A DNA stretch of 7,657 bases from Acetobacteraceae bacterium. GTDB taxonomy: Bacteria > Pseudomonadota > Alphaproteobacteria > Acetobacterales > Acetobacteraceae. Shown here piece after piece: positions 1-6,608 of the stretch. Below the pieces are notes generated by a model that was not told where the DNA came from, did not search any database, and worked only from the letters and a program-made list of their open reading frames with translations. The position numbers and the translations under genes are program-made. Position 1 is the stretch's first letter. Every line of letters starts with the position of its first letter. The DNA is taken from NCBI GenBank assembly GCA_947446625.1, contig CANFIE010000184.1, positions 1 to 7,657 of the forward strand, in the 5' to 3' direction.

Positions 1-1
1 C

Positions 2-733
2 ATGGCGTTCCAGGTGGTACATGGCCCGGTGCCACCACAAATGGTGCATCAGGTTGTTGCCGCCTTCCCAGTGCTGTTCCAGCCCGGCGATCCAGGCGAT
101 GCCTTCGCCACGCCGGCCCTGCATTTCCAGCACATGCGCCACGGCATGCGCGGCCCACAGGTCGCCGGGGTCGAGCGCAATGGCTTCGCGCCCGGCGGCT
201 TCGGCGGCGGTGTATTCACCGCATTCCTCGCTGGCGAAGGACCGGCAGGCGAGGATGCTGCCCCAGCCCGGCATGGCGCAGCTCCAGCGCGGCTGCACGC
301 TGTTCACCGCCGCCAGCATCCAGTCCGGCCGGCCGGCCCAGAAGCTGACGAAGTGGTGCATGCGGAAGGCCAGGATATCGTGCGGGTATTCGCCGATGAT
401 CTGCTGCCATATCCGCAGCGCCTGATGCACGTCATTCGCCACCCAGGCTTCCAGCGCCGCCACATGCGCCTGCTCGCGGGGGGTTTGCGCGCCGGGGCGG
501 GCTTTCAGCAGGCTGTCGGCGGCCAGGGGCACACCGGCCAGCTTGTGGCCCAGCAGGGTGAAGCCACCCTGGGCCACGCGCAGCATGGTGCAGCCGGGGT
601 CCAGTGCCAGCGCCGCCTTCAGGCGCTGCGGCGTGTCGGCACGGTATTTCAGGTAGCCCTCAATCACGGTGTCATAGCCGCTGACCACCGCGGCGGAAGC
701 GGCGGTCATGCTCAGGCCCTGGGCGTCCTTCAT
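2..733 (-). CDS. TTC38-like tetratricopeptide repeat protein, C-terminus cut off by window edge
   Basis: The frame is open from an ATG at 733 to the left edge, giving the first 244 residues. The family is usually about 430-470 residues, so roughly half is visible. Family-like stretches include HAVAHVLEMQGR with EGIAWI at about residues 196-215 and NNLMHHLWWHRAMYHLE at about 226-242. These His/Trp-rich helices are typical of TTC38 (tetratricopeptide repeat domain 38) proteins. The rest is alanine-rich and helical, with TPR-like stretches such as ALRIWQQIIGEYPHDILAFR at 105-124. No signal peptide or membrane segment is seen, so it is probably cytoplasmic. TTC38 proteins have no established biochemical role; TPR folds usually bind proteins or peptides. 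The start at 733 is favoured by an AGGAG (complement of 741-745) 7 bases upstream and by the ATGA overlap with the stop of the preceding amidohydrolase gene. An internal Met at residue 9 is a weaker alternative. Third in its operon, so probably linked to the same pathway. Confidence 0.83.
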   Translation of the reverse strand, partial: MKDAQGLSMTAASAAVVSGYDTVIEGYLKYRADTPQRLKAALALDPGCTMLRVAQGGFTLLGHKLAGVPLAADSLLKARPGAQTPREQAHVAALEAWVANDVHQALRIWQQIIGEYPHDILAFRMHHFVSFWAGRPDWMLAAVNSVQPRWSCAMPGWGSILACRSFASEECGEYTAAEAAGREAIALDPGDLWAAHAVAHVLEMQGRRGEGIAWIAGLEQHWEGGNNLMHHLWWHRAMYHLERH

Positions 734-2001
734 GCTGCTTCTCCTGCTGCCAGCCATTGGGCCAGCACGCCAATGGCCGCCATCAGGTCCGGCGTTTCCA
801 TGGCTTCGTGGGGGTTGTGGCTGCCATTCTGGTTGCGCACCAGCAGCATGCCGGTGGGCACGCCGCTGGCGGCAAAGTTGTTGGCGTCGTGGCTGCCAGG
901 GCTGTTCAACTGCACCCCGGGCAGGTTCAGCCGGGCGGCGGCGGCGCCCAGGCCGGTAATCAGCGCGGGGTCCATCAGCCCCGGCGCGGCGGCACTGCGG
1001 GTGCCGAGCTCAATCCGCACCCCGCGCCGGGCAGCCACGCGGGCCACGGCGGCGCCAAGCTGGGCTTCCAGCGCCACCAGGTGGTCGGCGGCATAGGCGC
1101 GCAGGTCCAGGCTCATCTCAAAGCTGCCGGAAACCGAGGTCAGGCTGTGCCGGTCGTTCGGCGTATGGAAGCGGCCGATGGTGACCGCCATGGGCCGCCC
1201 CTCGGCTTCCTCGGCCAGCCACAGCTTTTCCAATTCCAGCGAAAGGTCGGCGCCCGCCAGTGCGGCATCATGCCGGAAGCGATGTGGCAGGCCGGTATGC
1301 GCTTCCTCACCGGCAATGCGAATGAAGGGGTGGCGCAGATTGCCGGGGTTGGCCAGGCACACCGCCATGGGGGCGCCCGCTTCAATCAACTGTGGCGCCT
1401 GCTCGATATGCACTTCCAGATAGGCGCCGATGCTCGCCGGGTCACGCAATGGCGTGCCCTGCCACAGCCGCGAGGAATCACCGCCACAGGCGTCGATGCT
1501 TTCGGCCAAGGTCAGCCCGCTGCGGGCATGGCGCAATTCCAGCGCGCCGCCGGGCAGCCGGGCCAGCAGGGCGCGGCTGCCAATCAGGCCAAGGCCGAAC
1601 CACACCGCTTCCTCGCAGCGCAGCGCCAGTACCTCGATATCGCGCCGGGGCTTGATGCCCGCTGCCTGCAACGCCGCCACGGCGCCAATGCCGGCGATAA
1701 CCCCGGCGGCGCCATCGAAATTGCCGCCCTGCACCACGCTGTCGAGGTGGGAGCCGATCAGCACCGGCTTCTGCCGCGCCTCCTTCGCCGCCCAGCGCAG
1801 CGAGAGGTTGGCGGCGGCATCGGTGCTGATACTCATGCCCAGCGCGGCGCCGGCGGCCGCAATCAGCTTCTGCGCCTGGTTCTCGCCCTGGCCGAAGGCT
1901 TCACGCGTGATCCCCGGCGGGTCGGCGCCAATCTCGGCCACGCCATCCAGCAGGCGCTGCACCAGGCCTTGCTGGGCCGAAACTGCTGCTGAGAGGCTCA
2001 T
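730..2001 (-). CDS. M20-family Zn-dependent amidohydrolase (hydantoinase/N-carbamoyl-amino-acid hydrolase type)
   Basis: 423 residues, close to the usual 400-425 of the hydantoinase/carbamoylase subgroup of M20 peptidases (HyuC, AmaB, ureidoglycolate and allantoate amidohydrolases, beta-ureidopropionase). These cytoplasmic dimeric enzymes hydrolyse N-carbamoyl or related amide bonds. Expected two-metal ligands are present: His85 in GSHLDSV, bridging Asp96 in GGNFDGAAG, the Glu130-Glu131 pair (general base plus metal ligand), His198 in LEVHIEQ and His371 in SPGSHDANNF. The dimerisation (lid) domain covers about 213-330, with the conserved His235 in GEEAHTG and the N...SLDLR segment at 282-301. 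The usual HAGTTPM-type motif is altered to HTGLPHRF, and HIEQGP reads HIEQAP, so this may be a divergent subgroup with its own substrate. The start at 2001 is supported by AGGAG (complement of 2010-2014) 8 bases upstream and a 4-base ATGA overlap with the CoA-transferase stop. The frame stays open further upstream, but that part is antisense-frame shadow inside the CoA-transferase gene. Exact substrate unknown. Confidence 0.9.
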   Translation of the reverse strand: MSLSAAVSAQQGLVQRLLDGVAEIGADPPGITREAFGQGENQAQKLIAAAGAALGMSISTDAAANLSLRWAAKEARQKPVLIGSHLDSVVQGGNFDGAAGVIAGIGAVAALQAAGIKPRRDIEVLALRCEEAVWFGLGLIGSRALLARLPGGALELRHARSGLTLAESIDACGGDSSRLWQGTPLRDPASIGAYLEVHIEQAPQLIEAGAPMAVCLANPGNLRHPFIRIAGEEAHTGLPHRFRHDAALAGADLSLELEKLWLAEEAEGRPMAVTIGRFHTPNDRHSLTSVSGSFEMSLDLRAYAADHLVALEAQLGAAVARVAARRGVRIELGTRSAAAPGLMDPALITGLGAAAARLNLPGVQLNSPGSHDANNFAASGVPTGMLLVRNQNGSHNPHEAMETPDLMAAIGVLAQWLAAGEAA

Positions 2002-3116
2002 AGCCCAAACTCCTGCAATACCGCCTCGGTATGCTCGCCCAGGCCCGGGGCGGCTACACTCCAGGGGCCAAGGCCGGGCAGGGCGGGGAAGGGCATGCGG
2101 CCAAGCCCCGGCTGGTCCAGCGGAATGGCGGCATTGGTGGCCTGCACATGCGCGTCGGCCAGCCAGTCCAGCGGCGTATTCACCTGGTCGCACAGCATGC
2201 GCGCGGCATGGAAACGCGGCAGCCATTCGGTGCTGGGCCGGCGCATGAAGGCGGCGCGGATCAGCGGCAGCAGCGCCTCGCGGTTCTGCGCCCGGTCGGG
2301 GAAGGTGGCGAAGCGCGGGTCCTGGCTCAAGTCGTCCAACTCCAGGACCTGGCAGAGCAGCACGAAATCCGGCTCGCGCAGCAGGCCGAACATCACCCAG
2401 CGGCCATCATTGGCCTGGTAGGCGCCGGAAGGCGTGTTCAGCGCGCCGGGCGCTTTGCCCAGAAACCCCCATTCCGCCACGTTGTAGCCCAGCAGCGCCG
2501 CCGAGGCCTGGTGCAGTGAGACATCCAGCACCCGGCGTTGCGGCGCGGCGCCGGTCATCCGGTCGCGCTGCTGTTCCGCCAGCGCCGCCTGCACCGCCAC
2601 CATGGCGGAAAGCCCGGTGACCATATCCACGGTGAAGAACGGCCCGGTGCGATGCGGCACGCCATCCATGCCCTGGTTCATCGCCACCATGCCGGTAAAG
2701 GCCTGGGCGATGCTGTCGGTGCAGGGGCGTTCGCTGTACGGCCCGGTCTGGCCGAAGCCGGAAATGGAAAGGAACACCACATCCGCCTTGCCGGCTTCGG
2801 GCGTAATGCCAATGCGCTTGGCCACGCCCGGGCGAAACGCCTCCAGCATCACATCGGCCCCCGCCGCCAGGGCGGCCAGCTTCTGCTGGTCGGCCGGCAG
2901 GGCCAAATCCAGCATTACGCTGCGCTTGCCGCGGTTGAAGGCGGTGTGCATCACGCTGGCGGTGCCCGCCTTACTGGAAAGTCCACGCGACCAATCCCCG
3001 GCCGGTGGTTCCACCTTCACCACCGTGGCGCCCAGCGCCGCCAGTTGCGTGGCGCAGTAGGGGCCGGCGATGCCCTGGCTGGTATCAAGCACGAACAGGC
3101 CCTGATAAGGCTGCAT
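1998..3116 (-). CDS. CaiB/BaiF family (class III) CoA-transferase
   Basis: 372 residues, slightly short for this family (about 380-410). Class III enzymes move CoA between carboxylic acids (formyl-CoA:oxalate, carnitine, succinyl-CoA:mesaconate or citramalate types) in the cytoplasm as interlocked dimers. The N-terminus DTSQGIAGPYCATQLAALGA and VVKVEPPAGDWSR (11-44) is the typical CoA-binding start. NRGKRSVMLDL (61-71) and SISGFGQTGPYSERPCTD (117-134) follow, with Asp134 at the position of the catalytic aspartate that forms the acyl-anhydride intermediate. C-terminal landmarks are PSGAYQANDGRWVMF (229-243) and the closing LGEHTEAVLQEFGL. The start at 3116 is supported by AAGGA (complement of 3123-3127) 6 bases upstream and by the N-terminus beginning where the family begins. 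The same frame stays open to about 5000, but that extension is the antisense of two clear genes. First gene of the leftward operon; the acyl donor and acceptor cannot be told from sequence. CoA activation beside an amidohydrolase suggests catabolism of an amide-derived acid (inference). Confidence 0.93.
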   Translation of the reverse strand: MQPYQGLFVLDTSQGIAGPYCATQLAALGATVVKVEPPAGDWSRGLSSKAGTASVMHTAFNRGKRSVMLDLALPADQQKLAALAAGADVMLEAFRPGVAKRIGITPEAGKADVVFLSISGFGQTGPYSERPCTDSIAQAFTGMVAMNQGMDGVPHRTGPFFTVDMVTGLSAMVAVQAALAEQQRDRMTGAAPQRRVLDVSLHQASAALLGYNVAEWGFLGKAPGALNTPSGAYQANDGRWVMFGLLREPDFVLLCQVLELDDLSQDPRFATFPDRAQNREALLPLIRAAFMRRPSTEWLPRFHAARMLCDQVNTPLDWLADAHVQATNAAIPLDQPGLGRMPFPALPGLGPWSVAAPGLGEHTEAVLQEFGL

Positions 3117-3182
3117 TGGGTTTCCTTGGCCGCGTTTCGGCCTATCCTGCCACCCCAACAGGTTTAGGGAAGGGTCGTTGGC
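3117..3182. promoter_or_regulatory. Divergent intergenic region with probable promoters for both operons
   Basis: Only 66 bases separate the two divergent start codons, so promoters and any operator for both operons must lie here or inside the flanking genes. Visible: AAGGA for the leftward CoA-transferase (complement of 3123-3127, 6 bases from ATG) and GGGAAGGG for the rightward binding protein (3167-3174, 8 bases from ATG). There is a perfect 5-base dyad, GGCCG/CGGCC, at 3128-3132 and 3138-3142 with a 5-base gap, and a weaker CCTG/CAGG dyad at 3146-3149 and 3159-3162. I cannot assign convincing -35/-10 boxes on either strand. No sigma-54 type GG-GC pair at the right spacing was seen. Confidence 0.5.
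3128..3142. repeat. Small perfect dyad, possible operator
   Basis: GGCCG and CGGCC form a 5-base inverted repeat around a 5-base CGTTT centre, roughly a third of the way across the divergent gap and directly upstream of the leftward ribosome binding site. A regulator bound here could act on both operons. In DNA this GC-rich a 5-base dyad can arise by chance, so the call is weak. Confidence 0.25.
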
Positions 3183-4154
3183 ATGTGGGCTTCGCGCCGG
3201 GGTATTTTGGCGGGGCTGCTGGCGGCCCCCGCCGTGCTGAAAACGGCAGAGGCCCAAGGAATTTGGCCCGCCCGCCCCACTCGTTTCATTGTGCCCTACC
3301 CGCCGGGCGGCCCCACCGACATCATGGGCCGCGTGGTCGCCACCCAGCTTACCCGCGACCTGCCGCACCCGGTGGTGGTGGAGAACAAGGCCGGCGCCGC
3401 CGGCACCATCGGCAGCCATGAGGTTGCCCGCGCCCAGCCGGATGGCACCACCTTCCTGGTCAATGCCTCGGCGCATTGCATCGTGCCGCACATGATGCGC
3501 CTGCCGTTTGACGCGCTGGCCGACTTCACCCCCATCACCAACATTGCCCTGGTGCCGCTGATGCTGGTGGTAACGCCCAGCCTGCCGGTGCATTCGGTGG
3601 CTGAATTGGTGGCCTATGCCCGGGCCAATCCGGGCCGGCTCTCCTACGCCTCTTCCTCCAATGGCGGGGCGCCGCATTTGGCCGGGGAGTTGTTCAAGCA
3701 ACTCGCCGGGGTGGAGATGCAGCACGTGCCCTACCGGGGCAGCGGCCAGGCCATGCCGGATTTGCTGGCCGGCAATGTGCAGGTGATGTTCGACAGCATG
3801 CCAAGCAGTGCCGGCGCGGTGCGAGACGGCAAGCTGCGCGCCCTGGCGGTTACCACCACCGGGCGCCAGCCCGCCTTCCCCGCCCTGCCCACCGTGGCCG
3901 AGGCCGGGGTGCCGGGCTACGAGATCTCCACCTGGTACGCCATTTGGGCGCCGCCCGGCATGGCGCCGGCGCTGGCCACAGCGGTACAGCAGGCCGTGGC
4001 CCAGGCGCTGCGCGGCGCCGAAGCCCAGGCCCGCATGGCCGCGCTGGGTGCCGTGCCGGTGGCCGATACGCCGGCGCATTTCGCCGCCTTCTGCGCCACC
4101 GAATATGCCCGCTGGGGCAAGCTGGTGCGCGACGCCAACATCAAGGCCGATTGA
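3183..4154 (+). CDS. Bug/TctC-type tripartite tricarboxylate transporter substrate-binding protein
   Basis: 323 residues, the usual length for Bug-family periplasmic receptors, which capture organic acids, amides or aromatic compounds and can deliver them to TctA/TctB membrane partners. Residues 1-24 look like an export signal: WASRRGILAG followed by a hydrophobic stretch and cleavage after TAEA. The SRRGIL stretch resembles a twin-arginine motif, though Sec export is also possible. Family motifs in order: FIVPYPPGGPTDIMGR (35-50), VVENKAGAAGTIGSHEVA (65-82), YASSSNGGAPHLAGELFK (155-172) and VPYRGSGQAMPDLLAGNVQVMFD (182-204). Asp204 lies in the MFDS segment, where the family often contacts the ligand. 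The start at 3183 is supported by GGGAAGGG 8 bases upstream and by the signal peptide. It is the first gene of the rightward operon, 3 bases before the next. No tctA/tctB lies in this window, so it is an orphan receptor here, as is common in bacteria with many Bug paralogues. Ligand unknown. Confidence 0.93.
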   Translation: MWASRRGILAGLLAAPAVLKTAEAQGIWPARPTRFIVPYPPGGPTDIMGRVVATQLTRDLPHPVVVENKAGAAGTIGSHEVARAQPDGTTFLVNASAHCIVPHMMRLPFDALADFTPITNIALVPLMLVVTPSLPVHSVAELVAYARANPGRLSYASSSNGGAPHLAGELFKQLAGVEMQHVPYRGSGQAMPDLLAGNVQVMFDSMPSSAGAVRDGKLRALAVTTTGRQPAFPALPTVAEAGVPGYEISTWYAIWAPPGMAPALATAVQQAVAQALRGAEAQARMAALGAVPVADTPAHFAAFCATEYARWGKLVRDANIKAD

Positions 4155-4157
4155 CCC

Positions 4158-5153
4158 ATGCGTGCAGTTGTTTGCGAAAGCTGGCGGGAATTCGACCAGC
4201 TTGAACTGAAGGACATCCCGCCGCCGCCACTGCGCCCCGGCGCGGTGCGGATCAAGGTGGTGGCCGCCGGCATTTCCTTCGCCACCCAGCTGGTGGTGGC
4301 GGGCAAGTACCAGCGCAAGCCGCCACTGCCCTTCACCCCGGGCACCGAGGTGGCCGGCACCGTGCTGGAATCGGCGCCCGACGTGCCGCACCCGCTGCCG
4401 CCCGGCACCCGGGTTTTCGCGGTGGCGGATTGGGGCGCCATGGCCGAGGAAGTGGTGGTGGATGCCATCCATGTGGTGCCGGTGCCTGATGGCCTGCCGC
4501 TGGAGGCCGCCGTGGCCTTTCCCATCAGCTACCCCACCGCCGGCAGCGCGCTGCTGTGGCGGGCCAAGTTGCAGCCCGGCCAATGGCTGCTGGTGCAGGG
4601 CGCGGCCGGTGGCGTGGGGCTGGCGGCGGTGGAGATTGCCAAGGCGCTCGGCGCGCATGTCATCGCCCGCGCCGGCGCGACGAAGCACGAGATGCTGCGC
4701 GCCCGCGGCGCCGATGCGGTGCTGGACAGCGCCCTGCCATTCAAGGACGAGGTGCGCCGCATGACCGGCGGGCGCGGCGTGGATGTGGTGCTGGACGTAC
4801 TGGGCGGCGCGGCGTTTGACGAAGGCCTGCGCTGCCTGGCCGATGGCGGCACGCTCCTGACGCTGGGCTACGCCGCCGGCGGCATTCCGCAACTGGGCGT
4901 GAACCTGCTGCTGCTGAAGAACATCGCCGTGGCCGGGGTGAATTGGGGCGCCTATGTCGGCTGGTCGCCGGGCTACAACCGGCAGGACTGGGCGGCGCAA
5001 TGCCAGGCGCTGTGGGCGCAGCTCACCACCTGGTGGGCCGCCGGAAAACTACGGCCCGAGGTTCACGCCGCCTTTCCGCTTGAGCAATTCCGCGAGGCCA
5101 TGGCCGAGGTGAGCGGGCGCCGCTCGGTCGGCCGCGTCATCGTGCGGCCCTGA
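4158..5153 (+). CDS. NADPH:quinone oxidoreductase-like MDR family oxidoreductase (zinc-less)
   Basis: 331 residues, typical of the quinone oxidoreductase branch of the medium-chain dehydrogenase/reductase superfamily, soluble enzymes that use NAD(P)H to reduce quinones, enones or enoyl thioesters. The N-terminal GroES-like domain covers about 1-125 (MRAVVCESW...; PFTPGTEVAGTV at 58-69; DWGAMAEEVVV at 91-101). The Rossmann part has LLVQGAAGGVGLAAVEIAKALGA (144-166) as the dinucleotide loop, GADAVLD (184-190) and GGRGVDVVLDVLGG (204-217). The C-terminus AFPLEQFREAMAEVSGRRSVGRVIV is family-typical. The structural-zinc cysteine cluster and the catalytic zinc ligands of alcohol dehydrogenases are absent. 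The segment after the nucleotide loop reads RAGATKHEML where many relatives have a serine pair for NADPH phosphate, so cofactor preference is uncertain. It lies 3 bases after the binding-protein stop with only a weak AAGG upstream, and is probably translated by reinitiation in the operon. Actual substrate unknown. Confidence 0.9.
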   Translation: MRAVVCESWREFDQLELKDIPPPPLRPGAVRIKVVAAGISFATQLVVAGKYQRKPPLPFTPGTEVAGTVLESAPDVPHPLPPGTRVFAVADWGAMAEEVVVDAIHVVPVPDGLPLEAAVAFPISYPTAGSALLWRAKLQPGQWLLVQGAAGGVGLAAVEIAKALGAHVIARAGATKHEMLRARGADAVLDSALPFKDEVRRMTGGRGVDVVLDVLGGAAFDEGLRCLADGGTLLTLGYAAGGIPQLGVNLLLLKNIAVAGVNWGAYVGWSPGYNRQDWAAQCQALWAQLTTWWAAGKLRPEVHAAFPLEQFREAMAEVSGRRSVGRVIVRP

Positions 5154-5155
5154 GC

Positions 5156-6562
5156 ATGCCCGCCCCGCCGCAGCAGGTGGATATGCGCGTGATGGCGGCC
5201 ATCGTGGCCAGCGCGCTGTTCATGCAGAACCTGGACAGCGCCGCCATCATCACCGCTTTGCCCAGCATGGCGCGGGATTTGGGCGAGGAACCGGCGCGGC
5301 TGGGCGTGGCCATTACCAGCTACCTCGTCAGCATCACCGTGTTCATCCCCCTGAGCGGCTGGGTCGCCGACCGCTTTGGCGCCAAGCGTGTGTTCATGCT
5401 GGCCATTGCGCTGTTCACCCTGGCCAGCCTGGCCTGTGGTCGCTCCACCGGGCTTGGCGAGTTGGTGGCCGCCCGCGTGGTGCAGGGGCTGGGCGGCGCC
5501 ATGATGGTGCCGGTGGCGCGGCTGCTGCTGCTGCGCCGCGTCCGCAAGGAGGAGATGCTGACCGCCATGACCTGGCTGACCATGCCGGCCATGATCGGCC
5601 CGGTCAGCGGCCCGCCCTTGGGTGGCTTTCTTACGGATGCCTTCGGTTGGCGCAGCGTGTTCTACATCAACCTGCCCATCGGCATTCTGGGCCTGGGCAT
5701 GGTGGCGTGGAAAATCCCGCATGTGCCCGCCACCAACCCCGGCCCGCCGGATATTCGCGGCCTGCTGCTGATTGGCATTTCCCTGGCGCTGCTGATGTTT
5801 GGCGTGGAGACGGTGGGGCGCGGGGTGTTTCCGCCCTGGGTGCCACTCAGCAGCCTGGGTGCCGGGCTGGCGTTGGGCGTGCTGGCGGTGCGGCATTGCC
5901 GGGGCCGGGCGCGGCCGGCGGTGGATTTCTCGCTGCTGGCCATTCCCACCTTCAACCAGGCCACGCTGGCCGGCAGCGTGTTCCGCGCCGGCGCAGGAGC
6001 CACGCCCTTTCTGGTGCCCATGCTGCTGCAACTGGGCTTTGGCCGCAGCGCCGCCGAGGCCGGGCTGGTGTCCTTCGCCACCGCCCTCGGCGCCATGGCG
6101 ATGAAGCCGCTGGCCCGGCCCATTTTGCGGCGCTTCGGCTTCCGCACCGCGCTGGCGGCCAATACGCTGCTGGCGGCGGCGGGCATTGCGGTGTGCGCCG
6201 CCTTCACCCCGGCCTGGCCGGTGATGGCCATATTCCTGCTGCTGGCGCTGGGTGGGCTGTCACGCAGTTTGCAGTTCACCGCGCTGAACACGCTGGCCTT
6301 TGCGGATGTGCCGCAGCCCCGGCTTTCCTCTGCCACCAGCTTCTTTGGCACGGCGCAGCAGCTTTCCCCGGCGCTGGGGGTGGTGCTGGCCACTGCCAGC
6401 CTGGAAGCCAGCGCCGCGCTGCATGGCCGCCACGGGCTGGTGACCGCCGACTTTTCCTGGGCCTTCCTGATCTCGGCCATTGTGGTGGCCGGCGCCGCGC
6501 CCTTCTTCCTGCGCCTCCGCGCCGATGCCGGCGAGCAGGTGAGCGGTCACGCAGCCAGGTAG
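5156..6562 (+). CDS. MFS transporter, DHA2 (EmrB/QacA) drug:proton antiporter type
   Basis: 468 residues, almost wholly hydrophobic helices; DHA2 members have 14 predicted membrane segments and are usually 450-530 residues. Motifs: LDSAAIITALPSMARDLG (26-43, DHA family motif D1 with Asp27), GWVADRFGAKRVF (68-80, motif A in the loop between helices 2 and 3) and GPVSGPPLGGFLTDAFGWRSVFYINLPIG (148-176, motif C plus the conserved FYINLP). It is an inner-membrane, proton-driven transporter, most often an exporter of toxic or amphiphilic compounds. In this operon it may export a pathway product or import a substrate (inference). No membrane-fusion (EmrA) partner is seen. The start at 5156 is 2 bases after the preceding stop and has no clear ribosome binding site; Met10 is a possible alternative. 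Last gene of the rightward operon, followed by a GC hairpin. Confidence 0.92.
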   Translation: MPAPPQQVDMRVMAAIVASALFMQNLDSAAIITALPSMARDLGEEPARLGVAITSYLVSITVFIPLSGWVADRFGAKRVFMLAIALFTLASLACGRSTGLGELVAARVVQGLGGAMMVPVARLLLLRRVRKEEMLTAMTWLTMPAMIGPVSGPPLGGFLTDAFGWRSVFYINLPIGILGLGMVAWKIPHVPATNPGPPDIRGLLLIGISLALLMFGVETVGRGVFPPWVPLSSLGAGLALGVLAVRHCRGRARPAVDFSLLAIPTFNQATLAGSVFRAGAGATPFLVPMLLQLGFGRSAAEAGLVSFATALGAMAMKPLARPILRRFGFRTALAANTLLAAAGIAVCAAFTPAWPVMAIFLLLALGGLSRSLQFTALNTLAFADVPQPRLSSATSFFGTAQQLSPALGVVLATASLEASAALHGRHGLVTADFSWAFLISAIVVAGAAPFFLRLRADAGEQVSGHAAR

Positions 6563-6564
6563 TC

Positions 6565-6588
6565 CCGCCCCCGCCTCCGCCCCCGCCC
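6565..6588. repeat. Tandem 12-base duplication, CCGCCCCCGCCY twice
   Basis: Units 6565-6576 and 6577-6588 are identical at 11 of 12 positions (T against C at the last base). The second unit is most of the left arm of the hairpin, so the first unit could compete for the same right arm. Read on the minus strand this stretch has four runs of at least three Gs (see findings). It is either a slippage product of a C-rich stretch or a retained structural element. Confidence 0.7.
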
Positions 6589-6603
6589 GCAGGGCCGGGG
6601 GCG
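6578..6603. terminator. GC-rich hairpin in the convergent gap, probable transcription terminator
   Basis: Arm 6578-6588 pairs with arm 6592-6603 over 11 base pairs with one bulged C at 6596 and a GCA loop (6589-6591). It starts 15 bases after the MFS stop and lies just beyond the stop of the opposing livF-like gene, so it could serve both operons. Neither side has a proper U-run, so it is not a textbook intrinsic terminator; it may act as a weak bidirectional or mRNA-end-protecting structure. Confidence 0.5.
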
Positions 6604-6608
6604 CATTA

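Noticed and set aside
2..1992. Long plus-strand open frames (2-1096 and 757-1992), possible overlapping genes.
   Set aside because: They lie opposite well-supported minus-strand genes with recognisable motifs, show His/Gln/Gly/Ala-rich composition with no domain, and follow from few A/T-rich stop codons in this base composition.
1998..2001. Possible frameshift or gene fusion where the CoA-transferase frame meets the amidohydrolase.
   Set aside because: The overlap is a normal ATGA coupling: the CoA-transferase ends at its usual C-terminus, and the amidohydrolase has its own AGGAG and a normal N-terminus.
3117..5000. The CoA-transferase frame stays open far upstream on the minus strand, making an apparent 1000-residue protein.
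   Set aside because: The extension is antisense to the Bug receptor and the oxidoreductase, is rich in His, Gly, Arg and Gln as expected of a GC-rich shadow frame, and the CoA-transferase family starts at 3116 with its own ribosome binding site.
5063..6031. Minus-strand open frame of 322 residues opposite the MFS gene.
   Set aside because: Composition is His/Gln/Arg/Gly-rich without motifs, and the opposite strand has clear MFS motifs A, C and D1.
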